In this document: piece by piece, positions 1-8,565 of the stretch
Layout: every line of letters starts with the position of its first letter
Position numbering within the stretch: position 1 is the first letter of the stretch
Assembly: GCA_964441945.1 (NCBI GenBank)
Contig: CAYTWB010000008.1
Location: 1-64,000, forward strand
Direction of reading: 5' to 3'
From: JADGQM01 sp964441945
GTDB taxonomy: Bacteria > Desulfobacterota > Syntrophobacteria > Syntrophobacterales > Syntrophobacteraceae
Length of the DNA: 64,000 nucleotides
Position numbers and translations under genes: made by a program
The notes under the pieces: model-generated
Told to the model about the DNA's origin: nothing
The model's database searches: none
What the model saw: the letters and a program-made list of their open reading frames with translations, nothing else

Positions 1-1
1 T

Positions 2-130
2 CGCGGGCTCAACCACCGGCTAATGGCTTTGAACCCTCCGGGTTCGCTTCCGATCATTGTTACAAAAGATCTTGCGGTTAAGCTCACTACATCGGGCAGC
101 GCTGAACTCAGACAGGGAGAATTCATCTGA
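2..130 (+). CDS. 3' end of an unidentified protein (partial)
   Basis: An open frame enters from the left edge and runs to a TGA at 128-130, giving about 42 residues that end in ELRQGEFI. I do not recognise the family from this tail. It has no cysteine cluster or membrane segment. The stop lies inside a CTGA tetranucleotide (127-130) that would also contain the first codon of the permease downstream, and the Shine-Dalgarno-like AGGGAGA at 114-120 lies inside this reading frame. That suggests translational coupling, so this gene is probably the upstream member of the ABC-transporter operon. Its function can only be settled from sequence outside the window. Confidence 0.55.
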   Translation, partial: RGLNHRLMALNPPGSLPIIVTKDLAVKLTTSGSAELRQGEFI

Positions 131-909
131 CGGCACTCAAAGGCTCATTGCTGCCGCTCCTCATTGTCGCCTGGTGGCTGGCGGCCTCAGCTCTCCAGAT
201 GGTCAACAGCTATCTTGTCCCATCGCCGGCGAGCATCCTGCAGACGACGGTGGTCCTGGTGCAGAAGGGCGTTCTCCTGAAGCATCTGACAACGAGCCTC
301 TACCGGATCATTGCGGGGTTCGGGCTTACCTTTCTGATCGCCTTTCCGCTTGCCGTATTGCTGGGAACCAACCGATGGCTCACGCCCTACGTCGATCCGC
401 TGCTGCATTTCATCCGCCATATCCCGCCCATTTCCTGCATCCCGATTTTCATCCTCTGGCTGGGAATCGGCGAGGCATCCAAGCTGGCCATAATCGTGCT
501 GGCGGCGTTCTTTCCGGTCTTTCTGAACACTCTCGCAGGAATCGTAACCTGCGATCCCAAACTGATCGAAGTGGGCCAGATCTTTGGTCTGTCACGCATG
601 GAGAAGTTCCGTCGGATCATTCTCCCGTCGGCTCTTCCTTCCATCATCCTCGGGATCAGACTGGGGCTCGGTTATAGCTGGCGCGCCCTGATCGGGGCCG
701 AGTTGATTGCCGCCTCCGCAGGTGTCGGGTACATGATCATTGAAGCGGAACAGCTGTCTCGTCCCGATATCGTGATCGTCGGCATCCTCGTCATCGGCTC
801 CATCGGGTATCTTATCGACCATGCGTTTCTCAAGCTTTCCCGCTTGATCCTGCCTTGGAACGGGGAGAAGGCAAGCCATGACCGTTTTACTGCTAAAGGG
901 GCTTTGTAA
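127..909 (+). CDS. ABC transporter permease, NitT/TauT/SsuC type
   Basis: Membrane component of an importer for a small organic or inorganic anion or cofactor precursor. About six hydrophobic segments are visible. The cytoplasmic EAA loop that docks on the ATPase is recognisable around LSRMEKFRRIILPSALPSI, followed by GIRLGLGYSWRALIGAELI, typical of the SsuC/TauC branch. No ATG or GTG lies at the 5' end. A CTG at 127, six bases after AGGGAGA and overlapping the previous stop by 4 bp, gives the N-terminus expected for the family (LTALKGSLLPLLIVAWWLAAS). The alternative TTG at 148 has no ribosome-binding site close by. The 3' end overlaps the ATPase gene by 32 bp. The substrate cannot be read from the sequence. 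Confidence 0.85.
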   Translation: MTALKGSLLPLLIVAWWLAASALQMVNSYLVPSPASILQTTVVLVQKGVLLKHLTTSLYRIIAGFGLTFLIAFPLAVLLGTNRWLTPYVDPLLHFIRHIPPISCIPIFILWLGIGEASKLAIIVLAAFFPVFLNTLAGIVTCDPKLIEVGQIFGLSRMEKFRRIILPSALPSIILGIRLGLGYSWRALIGAELIAASAGVGYMIIEAEQLSRPDIVIVGILVIGSIGYLIDHAFLKLSRLILPWNGEKASHDRFTAKGAL

Positions 910-1693
910 GGAGTATCCGCTTCGGCAACAGCGGGTACAGGCCCTGGTTGACATCGAGCTCGCGATTGCTGAAGGCAGCTTCGTCACCATCGTCGGAAAG
1001 AGCGGGTGCGGGAAGACAACCTTACTGAGGATTATCGCCGGGTTGGAAAGTCGCTCGGGTGGTGAGATCGCTTCCGCCCCTTCGGATGCCAGGGTGGGAA
1101 TGGTCTTTCAGGAACCCCGGCTCATGCCCTGGCTCATGGTGGAACAGAATATGGCCCTGGCCATGCCGCCCGGGGGAGACGGAAAGGCTATGCAGCAAAC
1201 GGTGGAACACTATCTGAAAATTCTGGGCCTCACTCCTTTCAGGCATGCCTATCCCGCCCAGATCTCCAGCGGCATGGCACAGCGGGTCGCGCTGGGGCGG
1301 GTCCTCTGCTACAATTCCGACATCATCCTGATGGATGAACCGTTGAGCGCTCTCGATGCATTCACCAGGCGCACTCTTCAGCAGGAATTACTCCACATTT
1401 TCCAGGAACATAAGAAGACCATTCTGTTCGTAACCCATGATGTGGATGAGGCGCTTATCATGGGACAGCGGGTGCTGGTGATGGATCGCGGCAGGATCAT
1501 CCAGGACTATCCGGTCCCCTTCCCTTATCCGCGCACGGTGGGCAGTGAGCCTTTCTTTCGGCTTCGGGAAAACGTGTTGCAGGCAATAACGGGTGACGCA
1601 AATGGAGAAGAGGTGATTCGAGATGAGAAAGAAGCGGGTGTGGGTTTTTGCGGGCGTCATGGCGGTCGCGCTGACATTGGGTTTTTCGACTGA
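878..1693 (+). CDS. ABC transporter ATP-binding protein, NitT/TauT/SsuB type
   Basis: Cytoplasmic ATPase that powers the adjacent permease. Walker A is GKSGCGKTT (about residues 38-46), the Q-loop lies in GMVFQEPRLMPW, Walker B is IILMDEPLSALD and the switch histidine lies in FVTHDVDEAL. The ABC signature reads SSGMAQR rather than the canonical LSGGQ/QR form, a deviation tolerated in this branch but more extreme than usual. The start ATG at 878 lies inside the permease gene. The last 23 codons overlap the binding-protein gene by 71 bp and encode a tail (VGFCGRHGGRADIGFFD) that looks unselected, so the functional domain probably ends before it. Confidence 0.9.
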   Translation: MTVLLLKGLCKEYPLRQQRVQALVDIELAIAEGSFVTIVGKSGCGKTTLLRIIAGLESRSGGEIASAPSDARVGMVFQEPRLMPWLMVEQNMALAMPPGGDGKAMQQTVEHYLKILGLTPFRHAYPAQISSGMAQRVALGRVLCYNSDIILMDEPLSALDAFTRRTLQQELLHIFQEHKKTILFVTHDVDEALIMGQRVLVMDRGRIIQDYPVPFPYPRTVGSEPFFRLRENVLQAITGDANGEEVIRDEKEAGVGFCGRHGGRADIGFFD

Positions 1694-2588
1694 GGGGAAA
1701 GCAGCGGGAACGGCGGTTGAGACGATCAACATTTCTTATGTGAAGCTCCCCTTGAATGTCCCCTCCATTGTCGAAAAGAAGCTGGAACTGTTCGAAAAGG
1801 AATTCGGCAAGGATCGAATCACCGTGACCTTTCCCGAAATCATCGAGGGCCCCAAAATGACGGAAGCCCTCGCTGCCGGGTCTCTGGACTTCTGCAACGC
1901 CCTGGGCGGGACGTCGGCCATTCTGGCTGCTGCCAACGGGGTCGACCTCAAGATCATCGGCATCTACAGCCGTGCTCCCAAGGCGTTCACGGTCGTGGCT
2001 GCCGACCAGAAAATCCAGACGGTGGCGGACCTCAAGGGCAAGAAGGTTGGCGGCCCGAAGGGAACGATCCTCCATCAGCTGCTTTTGGCGGCCCTTGTGA
2101 GGCAGGGGCTGCAAGGGGAAGATGTGGCTTTCGTCAATCTCGGCATCGCTCAGGCGGTCTCAGCCATGCTTTCCGGGAGCATTGATGCAGCCCTGACGGC
2201 CGGGCCGGCTGTCCCAAAAGCACTCGAAAACGGCGCTCATATCATCACTACCGGTGAAGGACTCCTCAGTGCCACCATCGTCATTGCGGTGAGCAACAAG
2301 TTCCTGGCCCAGCATCCCGACCTGGTCGACCGGTACCTGAAGGTTCACAATGAGAGCTTGCGCTATATGAAGGAACACCCGGATGACGTGTATCAGCTGG
2401 CGGCTGAGGAGACCGGTATCTCTATTGAAGATGTCAGGAAGATGTATCCCTGGTACGATTTCAACCCGGTGATCACCGCTGCGGACGTGGCAGACCTGGA
2501 AAAGACACAGGACTTTCTCGTGCAGAATGGTCTCCTGGCTCGAAGAATCGATCTCAAGGACATCCTGGTGGCGGAGAAGGCGCTATGA
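1623..2588 (+). CDS. NitT/TauT-family ABC substrate-binding protein
   Basis: Extracytoplasmic receptor of the importer. A Sec signal peptide is visible (MRKKR, a hydrophobic core GVMAVALTLGF, cleavage near GKAAG). The body follows the SsuA/TauA fold: ISYVKLPLNVPSIVEKK near the N-terminus, EALAAGSLDFCNALGGTSA, a DLKGKKVGGPKGTILHQLL hinge segment and VSNKFLAQHPDLVDRYLKVH. GAGGTG 8 bases before the ATG supports the start even though it lies within the ATPase gene. It is 321 residues, normal for the family. The gene is the last in the plus-strand operon and is followed by a strong inverted repeat. Confidence 0.88.
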   Translation: MRKKRVWVFAGVMAVALTLGFSTEGKAAGTAVETINISYVKLPLNVPSIVEKKLELFEKEFGKDRITVTFPEIIEGPKMTEALAAGSLDFCNALGGTSAILAAANGVDLKIIGIYSRAPKAFTVVAADQKIQTVADLKGKKVGGPKGTILHQLLLAALVRQGLQGEDVAFVNLGIAQAVSAMLSGSIDAALTAGPAVPKALENGAHIITTGEGLLSATIVIAVSNKFLAQHPDLVDRYLKVHNESLRYMKEHPDDVYQLAAEETGISIEDVRKMYPWYDFNPVITAADVADLEKTQDFLVQNGLLARRIDLKDILVAEKAL

Positions 2589-2602
2589 TTGTGCCTGCCC
2601 GG

Positions 2603-2633
2603 CCGGAATCCGGATGATTTTTCCGGATTCCGG
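2603..2633. terminator. Bidirectional hairpin between convergent operons
   Basis: An 11-bp perfect inverted repeat (2603-2613 with 2623-2633) encloses a 9-base loop. It sits between the end of the ABC operon on the plus strand and the end of the Hdr-Flox/ferritin operon on the minus strand. Neither side carries a long T-run, so it may act as a transcript-end stabiliser as much as an intrinsic terminator. Confidence 0.6.
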
Positions 2634-2684
2634 TTTCCATTGCGAGACCGTATTCAGAATGGGGACACTCCATTCCATGCTGTT

Positions 2685-3173
2685 CTAAACTGATTCGAGC
2701 GAAGCCAGCATCCTGTTCAACTGGCGGAAGTGTGAGCGTTCCTCCTCGATGCAGGCGCGAATGACCCCGTACTCCGCAGGGGGAATAAGATACTGGATTT
2801 CCGTGAAAAAGAGGATGGTATCCTTTTCAATGCGCATGGCCAGTTCGATGGCTGCTTTCATGTTCCCGGACTCGGCAAGCCTCTGGTCGGAAGTGTCGCC
2901 GACAAATAGTGCATGTGAGTTGAGCAGGTGGCGAAGATACTCCAGGTATTCGGAGGGCTCGCTCTCCCGGGACGGACCATGCGAGCTGAGGCGCTCGGCC
3001 ATCTTTGCGAACACCTCCTCATGCCTTGCCTCCTCTGCCGAAAAGAATTCGAGAAACTGTTTCACTCGGCTGTCTTGAGCCGCTGCCGCGGCTTTGGTGT
3101 AAACCTGGCGGCCCCGGCGTTCTATTTCCATCGCCGCTTTGATGATGTCTTCTGCACTGAATAAATGCGCCAT
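2685..3173 (-). CDS. Ferritin-like (rubrerythrin-type) diiron protein
   Basis: A 162-residue all-helical protein with the spacing of a ferritin-like diiron site: a glutamate in IERRGRQVYTKAAA, E-x2-H in FFSAEEARHEEVF, another glutamate in MRIEKDTILFF and E-x2-H in CIEEERSHFRQ. It has no C-terminal rubredoxin domain, so it belongs to the short 'ferritin-like' group rather than full rubrerythrin. Such proteins reduce peroxide or store or sense iron. The gene begins 32 bp after the floxA-like gene on the same strand and is probably the last gene of that operon, where it could protect the oxygen-sensitive iron-sulfur enzymes. That role is inference. Confidence 0.75.
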   Translation of the reverse strand: MAHLFSAEDIIKAAMEIERRGRQVYTKAAAAAQDSRVKQFLEFFSAEEARHEEVFAKMAERLSSHGPSRESEPSEYLEYLRHLLNSHALFVGDTSDQRLAESGNMKAAIELAMRIEKDTILFFTEIQYLIPPAEYGVIRACIEEERSHFRQLNRMLASLESV

Positions 3174-3205
3174 AGTATTCTCCTTAAGTACGAAACGGCC
3201 TCGGT

Positions 3206-4045
3206 TTAGAGCTCATTGGGAAGCGCTTTGAGGCGCTCGTAGGAATAGACCGGGCCGTCCACACAGACATAGCTGGTCCCGATATTACATCGTCCGCAGA
3301 TGCCGACCCCGCATTTCATGCGCCGCTCCAGGGTGGTCATGATCTGATCATCGGCAAAGCCCAGTTTCTTCAGGGCTTCGATCGTGAACTTGATCATGAT
3401 GGGTGGCCCGCAGGTTACAGCCATGGCCTGGTCGGGGCTCGGGTTCATCTCCAACAGCACTGTGGGAATCAGTCCCACCCCGTGTTCCCAACCCGGGGCC
3501 CCGCGGTCCACAGTCAGCACGGTGGACATTTCGGGATTGGCGAGCCAGCCGGGCAGTTCGGCCTTGAAGGCCATATCCTCAGGGGTCCTGGCACCATAGA
3601 GCAGCGTAATCTTGCCGTAGTCGGCGCGGTTATCGAGCATATAGAGAAGAAGAGTGCGCAAAGGGGCCATCCCGATGCCGCCGCCGATGAACAGGATGTT
3701 CTTGCCGCGCATAGCCTCATAAGGGAACCAGTTGCCAAGAGGGGCACGGACCCCGATTTTGGCTCCCGGCGAAAGTCCGTGCAGTCTTGTCGTCACTTCG
3801 CCCGCACGCATCACGCTGAACTGGAGATGGTCCATGCGTGTGGGGGGCGAGTTGATCACGAAGGTGGACTCCCCCACGCCGAAGACCGACAGCTGGCCCA
3901 CCTGGCCGGGTCGAAAGGTGAAAGCCGCCATTTTGTTTGGATCGTCGAGGCGGACGCGAAAGGTCTTGATTGTGGGCGTCTCCCGGATGGTTTCCAGGAT
4001 GGTGGCAACCTCCGGCAGGTAGGGATTACTGAGCGTATTGGTCAT
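3206..4045 (-). CDS. FAD/NAD(P)-binding oxidoreductase subunit (FloxA / HydG-like)
   Basis: Flavoprotein of the ferredoxin-NADP reductase superfamily, resembling the gamma subunit of soluble hydrogenases and FloxA of Hdr-Flox complexes. It should exchange electrons with NAD(P)H. Visible elements are an FAD-binding barrel (FRPGQVGQLSVFGVG), the NAD-binding GGGIGMAPLRTLL motif and a C-terminal [2Fe-2S] segment, CGVGICGRCNIG with a further Cys in YVCVDGP. I placed the start at the ATG at 4045 because GGAGAGG lies just upstream, and an upstream extension would only read through the preceding gene. The resulting 279 residues match the family. It overlaps the floxB-like gene by 20 bp. Confidence 0.85.
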   Translation of the reverse strand: MTNTLSNPYLPEVATILETIRETPTIKTFRVRLDDPNKMAAFTFRPGQVGQLSVFGVGESTFVINSPPTRMDHLQFSVMRAGEVTTRLHGLSPGAKIGVRAPLGNWFPYEAMRGKNILFIGGGIGMAPLRTLLLYMLDNRADYGKITLLYGARTPEDMAFKAELPGWLANPEMSTVLTVDRGAPGWEHGVGLIPTVLLEMNPSPDQAMAVTCGPPIMIKFTIEALKKLGFADDQIMTTLERRMKCGVGICGRCNIGTSYVCVDGPVYSYERLKALPNEL

Positions 4046-5108
4046 GGGGCACCTCTCCTCTGTTTCCTGTGCGATCGACCACCTTGCACACGATCTCGCG
4101 CAAATCGACGCTTGCAGGGCAGTATTTGATGCAGCGGCCGCAACCGCAGCAGGCAAAAAGCCCGTCATGCAGAGCGGGGTAATAGCTGAATTTATGGCCG
4201 ACCCGGTTTCTCAGCCTGTGGGCCTTGGTGGGTCTGGGGTTGTGCCCGCTGGCTTCGAGGGTGAACTGGAAGGACATGCAGGTGTCCCAGGATCGCAGCC
4301 GTTTGCCTGTAAGTCCTCCGCCTTCGTCCGTGATGGTGAAACAGTAACAGGTTGGACACAGATAGGTGCAGGCACCGCAACTGAGGCACTTTGCCGAAAC
4401 CTCCTCCCAGAATCCGTAGTCATCGAAAAGTTCGAGGAAGCCCGACGAAATCCCGCCGAGCTCGATCGCTTGATCGAGATGCCGCCTGACGTCGGCCCGT
4501 TTTGCGGCCGCTTCGCGTGCCTTCGACGGGTCCTCACTCAAAAGCGGGTGCGCCAGCAAAAGCGCACCGCGTTCGGTGACCGCCTCCAGGAAATATCCGC
4601 CCTCGACGACGGTAGCCAGGACATCCGATCCTGTCGGGTCGTCAGGCCCACCCCCCACCCAGTGACAGAAACAGGTGCTCTCCGGGTGATCACAGGTCAG
4701 TGTAACCACCAGCGTCTGTTCACGAGCCGCCTGGTAGTATGGATCGGGAAACCGGTCACCCCGGTAGACCCGGTCGAAAACGGTGAAGCCCCGGGCCCCG
4801 CAGGGTCTGGCCCCGAAAAGGACCGTGCTTTCGGCCTCGATGCTCGGCTTGAGCTGCATCGTGAGATGCTCAGGCTCTTCAGGATCCTTTTTTTGTTCAA
4901 ATCGAAACAACTCCTGGTATGAAGGAAAGACGACCGCTTTGGGCGACGTGGTGGTGTCTGCGGACAACACCGGTGAAACGCCGTTGGCGAACGGCCTGAA
5001 GACAAGGGTACCGCCCTCCCTCGTGGGGACGAGAACGCGCCGTTCCCGGCTCAACGCCGTGAGCCAGGGATCCAGATCGTGTTGTTGAAGAAATCTTTCT
5101 GGGAACAT
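4026..5108 (-). CDS. 4Fe-4S dicluster oxidoreductase subunit (FloxB / HydB-like)
   Basis: Iron-sulfur subunit related to the beta subunit of sulfhydrogenases and to FloxB. The C-terminal third holds two ferredoxin-type clusters: CLSCGACTYLCPTCYC, and CCGCGRCIKYCPASVDL. The upstream region (LFGARPCGARGFTVFDRVY, then TLTCDHPESTCFCHWVGGG) is typical of HydB-like proteins. It would carry electrons between the NAD(P)H-oxidising FloxA-like subunit and the Hdr core. The start ATG overlaps the previous stop by one base (TAATG), and the 3' end overlaps floxA-like by 20 bp, indicating coupled translation. Length is 360 residues. Confidence 0.85.
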   Translation of the reverse strand: MFPERFLQQHDLDPWLTALSRERRVLVPTREGGTLVFRPFANGVSPVLSADTTTSPKAVVFPSYQELFRFEQKKDPEEPEHLTMQLKPSIEAESTVLFGARPCGARGFTVFDRVYRGDRFPDPYYQAAREQTLVVTLTCDHPESTCFCHWVGGGPDDPTGSDVLATVVEGGYFLEAVTERGALLLAHPLLSEDPSKAREAAAKRADVRRHLDQAIELGGISSGFLELFDDYGFWEEVSAKCLSCGACTYLCPTCYCFTITDEGGGLTGKRLRSWDTCMSFQFTLEASGHNPRPTKAHRLRNRVGHKFSYYPALHDGLFACCGCGRCIKYCPASVDLREIVCKVVDRTGNRGEVPHDQYAQ

Positions 5109-6583
5109 TACCAGCCTCCCTCATGGATGTTCTTTTCATCCATCTCGAAAGTCAAAAGCGGCGGCACGGCCTGCGGGTCGATCCCGGCCCGGTATTCGAA
5201 CAGCCGGTGAATCACCCGATTCAGATGAGACTTCAGTGCGAGTATCGGGATATTCATGGGGCAGGCGCGCTCACACTCGCCGCATTCCGTGCAGCGGCCG
5301 GCCAGATGAAGGGCATGAATAGCCAGGAAGAAGAGCTTCTCGGTGACAGAGTCCTCCCGGCTGAGCCAGTGAGGCTCACGGCTGCCGGCCACGCAATGAT
5401 CACGACAGACGCATAGAGGACAGACATTACGGCAGGCGTGGCAGCGTATGCAGCGCTCCATGTGGTAGCGCCAGAAGCTCATCCGTTCGAGAAGACTCAT
5501 GGCATCAAGCGCTGCAAGAGTCGCCGACGGACTCTCGGCTGGACCTGCGGGAAGTCCCGGGTCGCCGACGAAATGGTCGGCAAGCACGGCATTGGGAAAC
5601 CGACAGTGCAGGCACTTATCCGCAGCTACTTCGATCAAAGGCACGGCACAGGTCTTTCCCGTCGCCTTGAAGGTCAGCATGCCGTCTTCGGCGATCACCT
5701 CATCCACCCGGTCGAACGGAAGACCGGCTTGCTCCAGAGCGATGCGGACCCTGGCAAGATCGGCAATGCCGGAACACGGTACGCCGAAAATAGTGATCTG
5801 TTCTCGCTCGATCAGCTTTTCCTGGAGCAGTTCGACCACCGAGCGGCTGTCACACCCCTTGACCACTACCCCTACCGGGCGGCCGCGAAAAGCCGTGAGA
5901 TAGGTGGCCGGGTTGTGACTAGTCAGCGGTCCCAGGACCAGCCGGTCAAGGTCCTCGGGAGAACGGATAAAAAGAGGCGTGTGGTGAAGCGGGTCATGGC
6001 CCTGCTGCCAGCCGATCACACAGGCGAGGTCGGGCAATTCGCCACGGATTTTTTCTTTGAGCGCTTCGAGCGGCAATGGTTGCTTTCCGTTGACCGGGAG
6101 GCGGGCTGCCCCTGATGCCGGTTGAACGCCGACGCCGACAGCCGGTGGGGTGGACCAAGCGAGTTGATCGTACCGGGGGGCCGGGCCAAGCGCATGGATT
6201 TGCTCGGTGAAAGCGGTTACCACCTGCTGCCAGCGCGGTCCCTCGGATGCCGAAACCCACGTGTAGGTGAAACGACCCGGATCAATGCCGAGGATGGGAA
6301 GGAACCCTTTGAGCACTTCCAGGCGACGCCTGGCGTAGAAATTGCCTTCCGTGTAGTGACAATCTCGAGGATGGCAGCCGGAGACCAGGACGCCGTCTGC
6401 GCCTTTCATCAGCGCTTTGAGCACGAAAATGGGGTCGATTCGGCCCGAACAGGGCACACGGATGATCCGCAGGTCGGTGGGTTGGGCAAAACGCCCCACA
6501 CCGGCCGTATCGGCGCCGCCGTAAGAACACCAGTTGCAGAGAAATCCCACGATTCGCAGTTCTTTGTTGCTCAGGACTGACAT
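5108..6583 (-). CDS. MvhD-like [2Fe-2S] protein fused to an FdhB/FrhB-like Fe-S protein (FloxC/D-type fusion)
   Basis: A 491-residue two-part protein. Residues 1 to about 135 match MvhD/FloxD: FLCNWCSYGGAD, PCSGR and GCHPRDCHYTEGN supply the [2Fe-2S] cysteines, and the domain delivers electrons to HdrA. After a short linker, about residues 180-490 resemble the F420-hydrogenase/formate-dehydrogenase beta family (VKGCDSRSVVELLQEK, FGVPCSG) and end with two 4Fe-4S motifs (CIRCHACRNVCPLC and CTECGECERACPMN). In many Hdr-Flox loci these are separate proteins. The start ATG at 6583 overlaps the HdrA stop by 13 bp. The frame is continuous, so the fusion appears genuine. Confidence 0.82.
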   Translation of the reverse strand: MSVLSNKELRIVGFLCNWCSYGGADTAGVGRFAQPTDLRIIRVPCSGRIDPIFVLKALMKGADGVLVSGCHPRDCHYTEGNFYARRRLEVLKGFLPILGIDPGRFTYTWVSASEGPRWQQVVTAFTEQIHALGPAPRYDQLAWSTPPAVGVGVQPASGAARLPVNGKQPLPLEALKEKIRGELPDLACVIGWQQGHDPLHHTPLFIRSPEDLDRLVLGPLTSHNPATYLTAFRGRPVGVVVKGCDSRSVVELLQEKLIEREQITIFGVPCSGIADLARVRIALEQAGLPFDRVDEVIAEDGMLTFKATGKTCAVPLIEVAADKCLHCRFPNAVLADHFVGDPGLPAGPAESPSATLAALDAMSLLERMSFWRYHMERCIRCHACRNVCPLCVCRDHCVAGSREPHWLSREDSVTEKLFFLAIHALHLAGRCTECGECERACPMNIPILALKSHLNRVIHRLFEYRAGIDPQAVPPLLTFEMDEKNIHEGGW

Positions 6584-8529
6584 AAGGCATTGACCTCCGC
6601 GAGAATTTGATTGTCGGTAAAATGTGAGAGCTGGATTGCCCCCTGCGGACAGGTGGAGGTGCACAGGCCGCATCCCTGGCACACGGTCTCGATGACCTCG
6701 GCCTTGGGCTCGCCTCGCAGCTGGATCTCCTTGATGGCCGTGAAAGGACAGGTCCGGATGCACTTGCCGCAACCAACACAACGCTTCACGTCGACCCGGG
6801 AGATTTGCGGATCGCTTTCAAGTTTCTCTTTGGAGAGAAGCCCGAGTACTTTGGCGGCGGCGGCGCTACCCTGACCCACGGAGGCAGGGATGTCCTTGGG
6901 GCCCTGGCAGGCACCGGCCAGGTAGATGCCGGCCGTGTTGGTCTCCACCGGCCGCAATTTGGGATGGCTTTCCATGAAGAATCCAAACCGGTCATAGGAG
7001 ATGCGCAGTTTTTCGGCCAGCGCCGACGCCCCGACCGCCGCTTCGGCCCCGGCGGCCAAGACCACCAGGTCTGCCTCCACCTCGACCGGGGCCCCGAGGA
7101 GCGTGTCGGCCCCGCGCACCACGTACTTGCCGTTTCTGGGGTAAATCATGGAAACCCGTCCCCTGATGTAGTGCGCACCGTATGCTTCGATAGCCCTGCG
7201 GATAAACTCATCGTAGAGCTTCCCCGGAGCGCGAATGTCCATGTAAAAGACGTACGACTGCGAATCCGGGATGTGGTCCCTGGTCAGAATTGCCTGTTTG
7301 GCCGTAACCATACAGCAGAATCCCGAACAGTAGGGGCGGTCGAGGGACTTGTCGCGCGACCCGACGCACTGAACAAATACCACCGACTTGGGTTCGGCAC
7401 CGTCCGACGGCCGCCTGATATGCCCCCCAGTCGGCCCTGAAGCGGATAGCAGCCGTTCGTACTGAAGCGAAGTGATGACGTCCGGATAGCGACCTCCGCC
7501 ATACTCGCCACAGTTCTTGATATCGAAAAGATCGAAGCCGGTGGCGGCGATGATGGTCCCCACACTTTCCGTGACGATTTCGTCCGTCATCTGGAAGTTG
7601 ATGGCCCCAGTGGTACAGACCCTGGCGCATACCCCGCACTTGCCCTTGAGAAACTGCCGACAACTTGACGGGTCGATCACCGCCTTCTTAGGGATCGCCT
7701 GAGGGAAAGGGATATTGATGGCAGTGGTCGTTCCCATCCGTTCGTTAAAGCGATCCACCGCCTTCTTGCTGGGGCATTTTTCCATGCAGAGGCCGCACCC
7801 GGTACATTTGTCCCAGTCCACATAGGTGGCCTTCCGGCGCACTTCGACCTGGAAATTGCCGATGTAGCCGCTAATCTGATGCACTTCTGAATAGGCCAGC
7901 AGTTTGATTTTGGGGTGTTGAGCCACATCGACCATCTTGGGGCCGAGGATGCAGCTGGAACAGTCGACCGTTGGGAAGGTCTTGTCCAGCTTGGCCATCT
8001 TGCCGCCTATGGTGGACTCCCGCTCCACCAGCACCACCTCCAGGCCGCCCTCGGCGCAGTCCAATGCCGCCTGTATGCCGGCCACCCCACCGCCGATGAT
8101 CAGGACACGCTTGTTGATGTCAAACTGGTTGGCGTAGAGCGGAATGTTTCGCCTCAGTTTCTCCACGGCCATGAGCACCAGTTCGGCAGCCTTGTTGGTG
8201 TTGGCTTCCCGGTCCTTTCCGATCCAGGAAACGTGTTCGCGGATGTTCGCCATCTCGAAGAGATAACGGTTCAGGCCCGCCCGTTCCACCGTTCTGCGAA
8301 AGGTGGGCTCGTGCATGCGCGGTGTACAGGAGGCCACCACGACCCCACTCAGGTCCTTCTCACGGATGGCCTGAATGATCGCATCCTGTCCGGGTTCCGA
8401 ACAGGCATACATGCTGTCGGTGGCCATAACCACCTCGGGAAAGGTTAGGGCTTCCCTGGCTACTGCCGCGGTATCCACCGTACCTTCGATATTGCTGCCG
8501 CAATGGCAGACAAAAACGCCGATTCTCAT
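6571..8529 (-). CDS. hdrA: Heterodisulfide reductase subunit A (flavin-based electron bifurcation)
   Basis: FAD-containing core of the Hdr complex, the site where electron pairs are split between a low-potential ferredoxin and HdrBC. The N-terminus begins MRIGVFVCHCGSNIEG, typical of HdrA. VLIIGGGVAGIQAALDCAEG is the FAD-binding Rossmann motif. An internal ferredoxin site (CTGCGLCMEKCPSKKAV), a further Cys group (CGVCARVCTTGAI) and two C-terminal 4Fe-4S motifs (CVGCGKCIRTCPF and CQGCGLCTSTCPQ) follow. Length (652 residues) is normal for stand-alone HdrA. GAGGGAG lies upstream of the ATG. The C-terminus overlaps the fusion gene, consistent with a stoichiometric complex. Confidence 0.92.
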   Translation of the reverse strand: MRIGVFVCHCGSNIEGTVDTAAVAREALTFPEVVMATDSMYACSEPGQDAIIQAIREKDLSGVVVASCTPRMHEPTFRRTVERAGLNRYLFEMANIREHVSWIGKDREANTNKAAELVLMAVEKLRRNIPLYANQFDINKRVLIIGGGVAGIQAALDCAEGGLEVVLVERESTIGGKMAKLDKTFPTVDCSSCILGPKMVDVAQHPKIKLLAYSEVHQISGYIGNFQVEVRRKATYVDWDKCTGCGLCMEKCPSKKAVDRFNERMGTTTAINIPFPQAIPKKAVIDPSSCRQFLKGKCGVCARVCTTGAINFQMTDEIVTESVGTIIAATGFDLFDIKNCGEYGGGRYPDVITSLQYERLLSASGPTGGHIRRPSDGAEPKSVVFVQCVGSRDKSLDRPYCSGFCCMVTAKQAILTRDHIPDSQSYVFYMDIRAPGKLYDEFIRRAIEAYGAHYIRGRVSMIYPRNGKYVVRGADTLLGAPVEVEADLVVLAAGAEAAVGASALAEKLRISYDRFGFFMESHPKLRPVETNTAGIYLAGACQGPKDIPASVGQGSAAAAKVLGLLSKEKLESDPQISRVDVKRCVGCGKCIRTCPFTAIKEIQLRGEPKAEVIETVCQGCGLCTSTCPQGAIQLSHFTDNQILAEVNALCQS

Positions 8530-8565
8530 TCTTTATGCTCCCTCTCATTGTTGGCGATGGCCTTT

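Noticed and set aside
1623..1693. Frameshift in the ABC ATPase gene, suggested by the long overlap with the binding-protein gene
   Set aside because: Both frames are complete with good starts, and the ATPase motifs all lie upstream of the overlap. Long overlaps occur in this operon at other junctions, so an error is not required.
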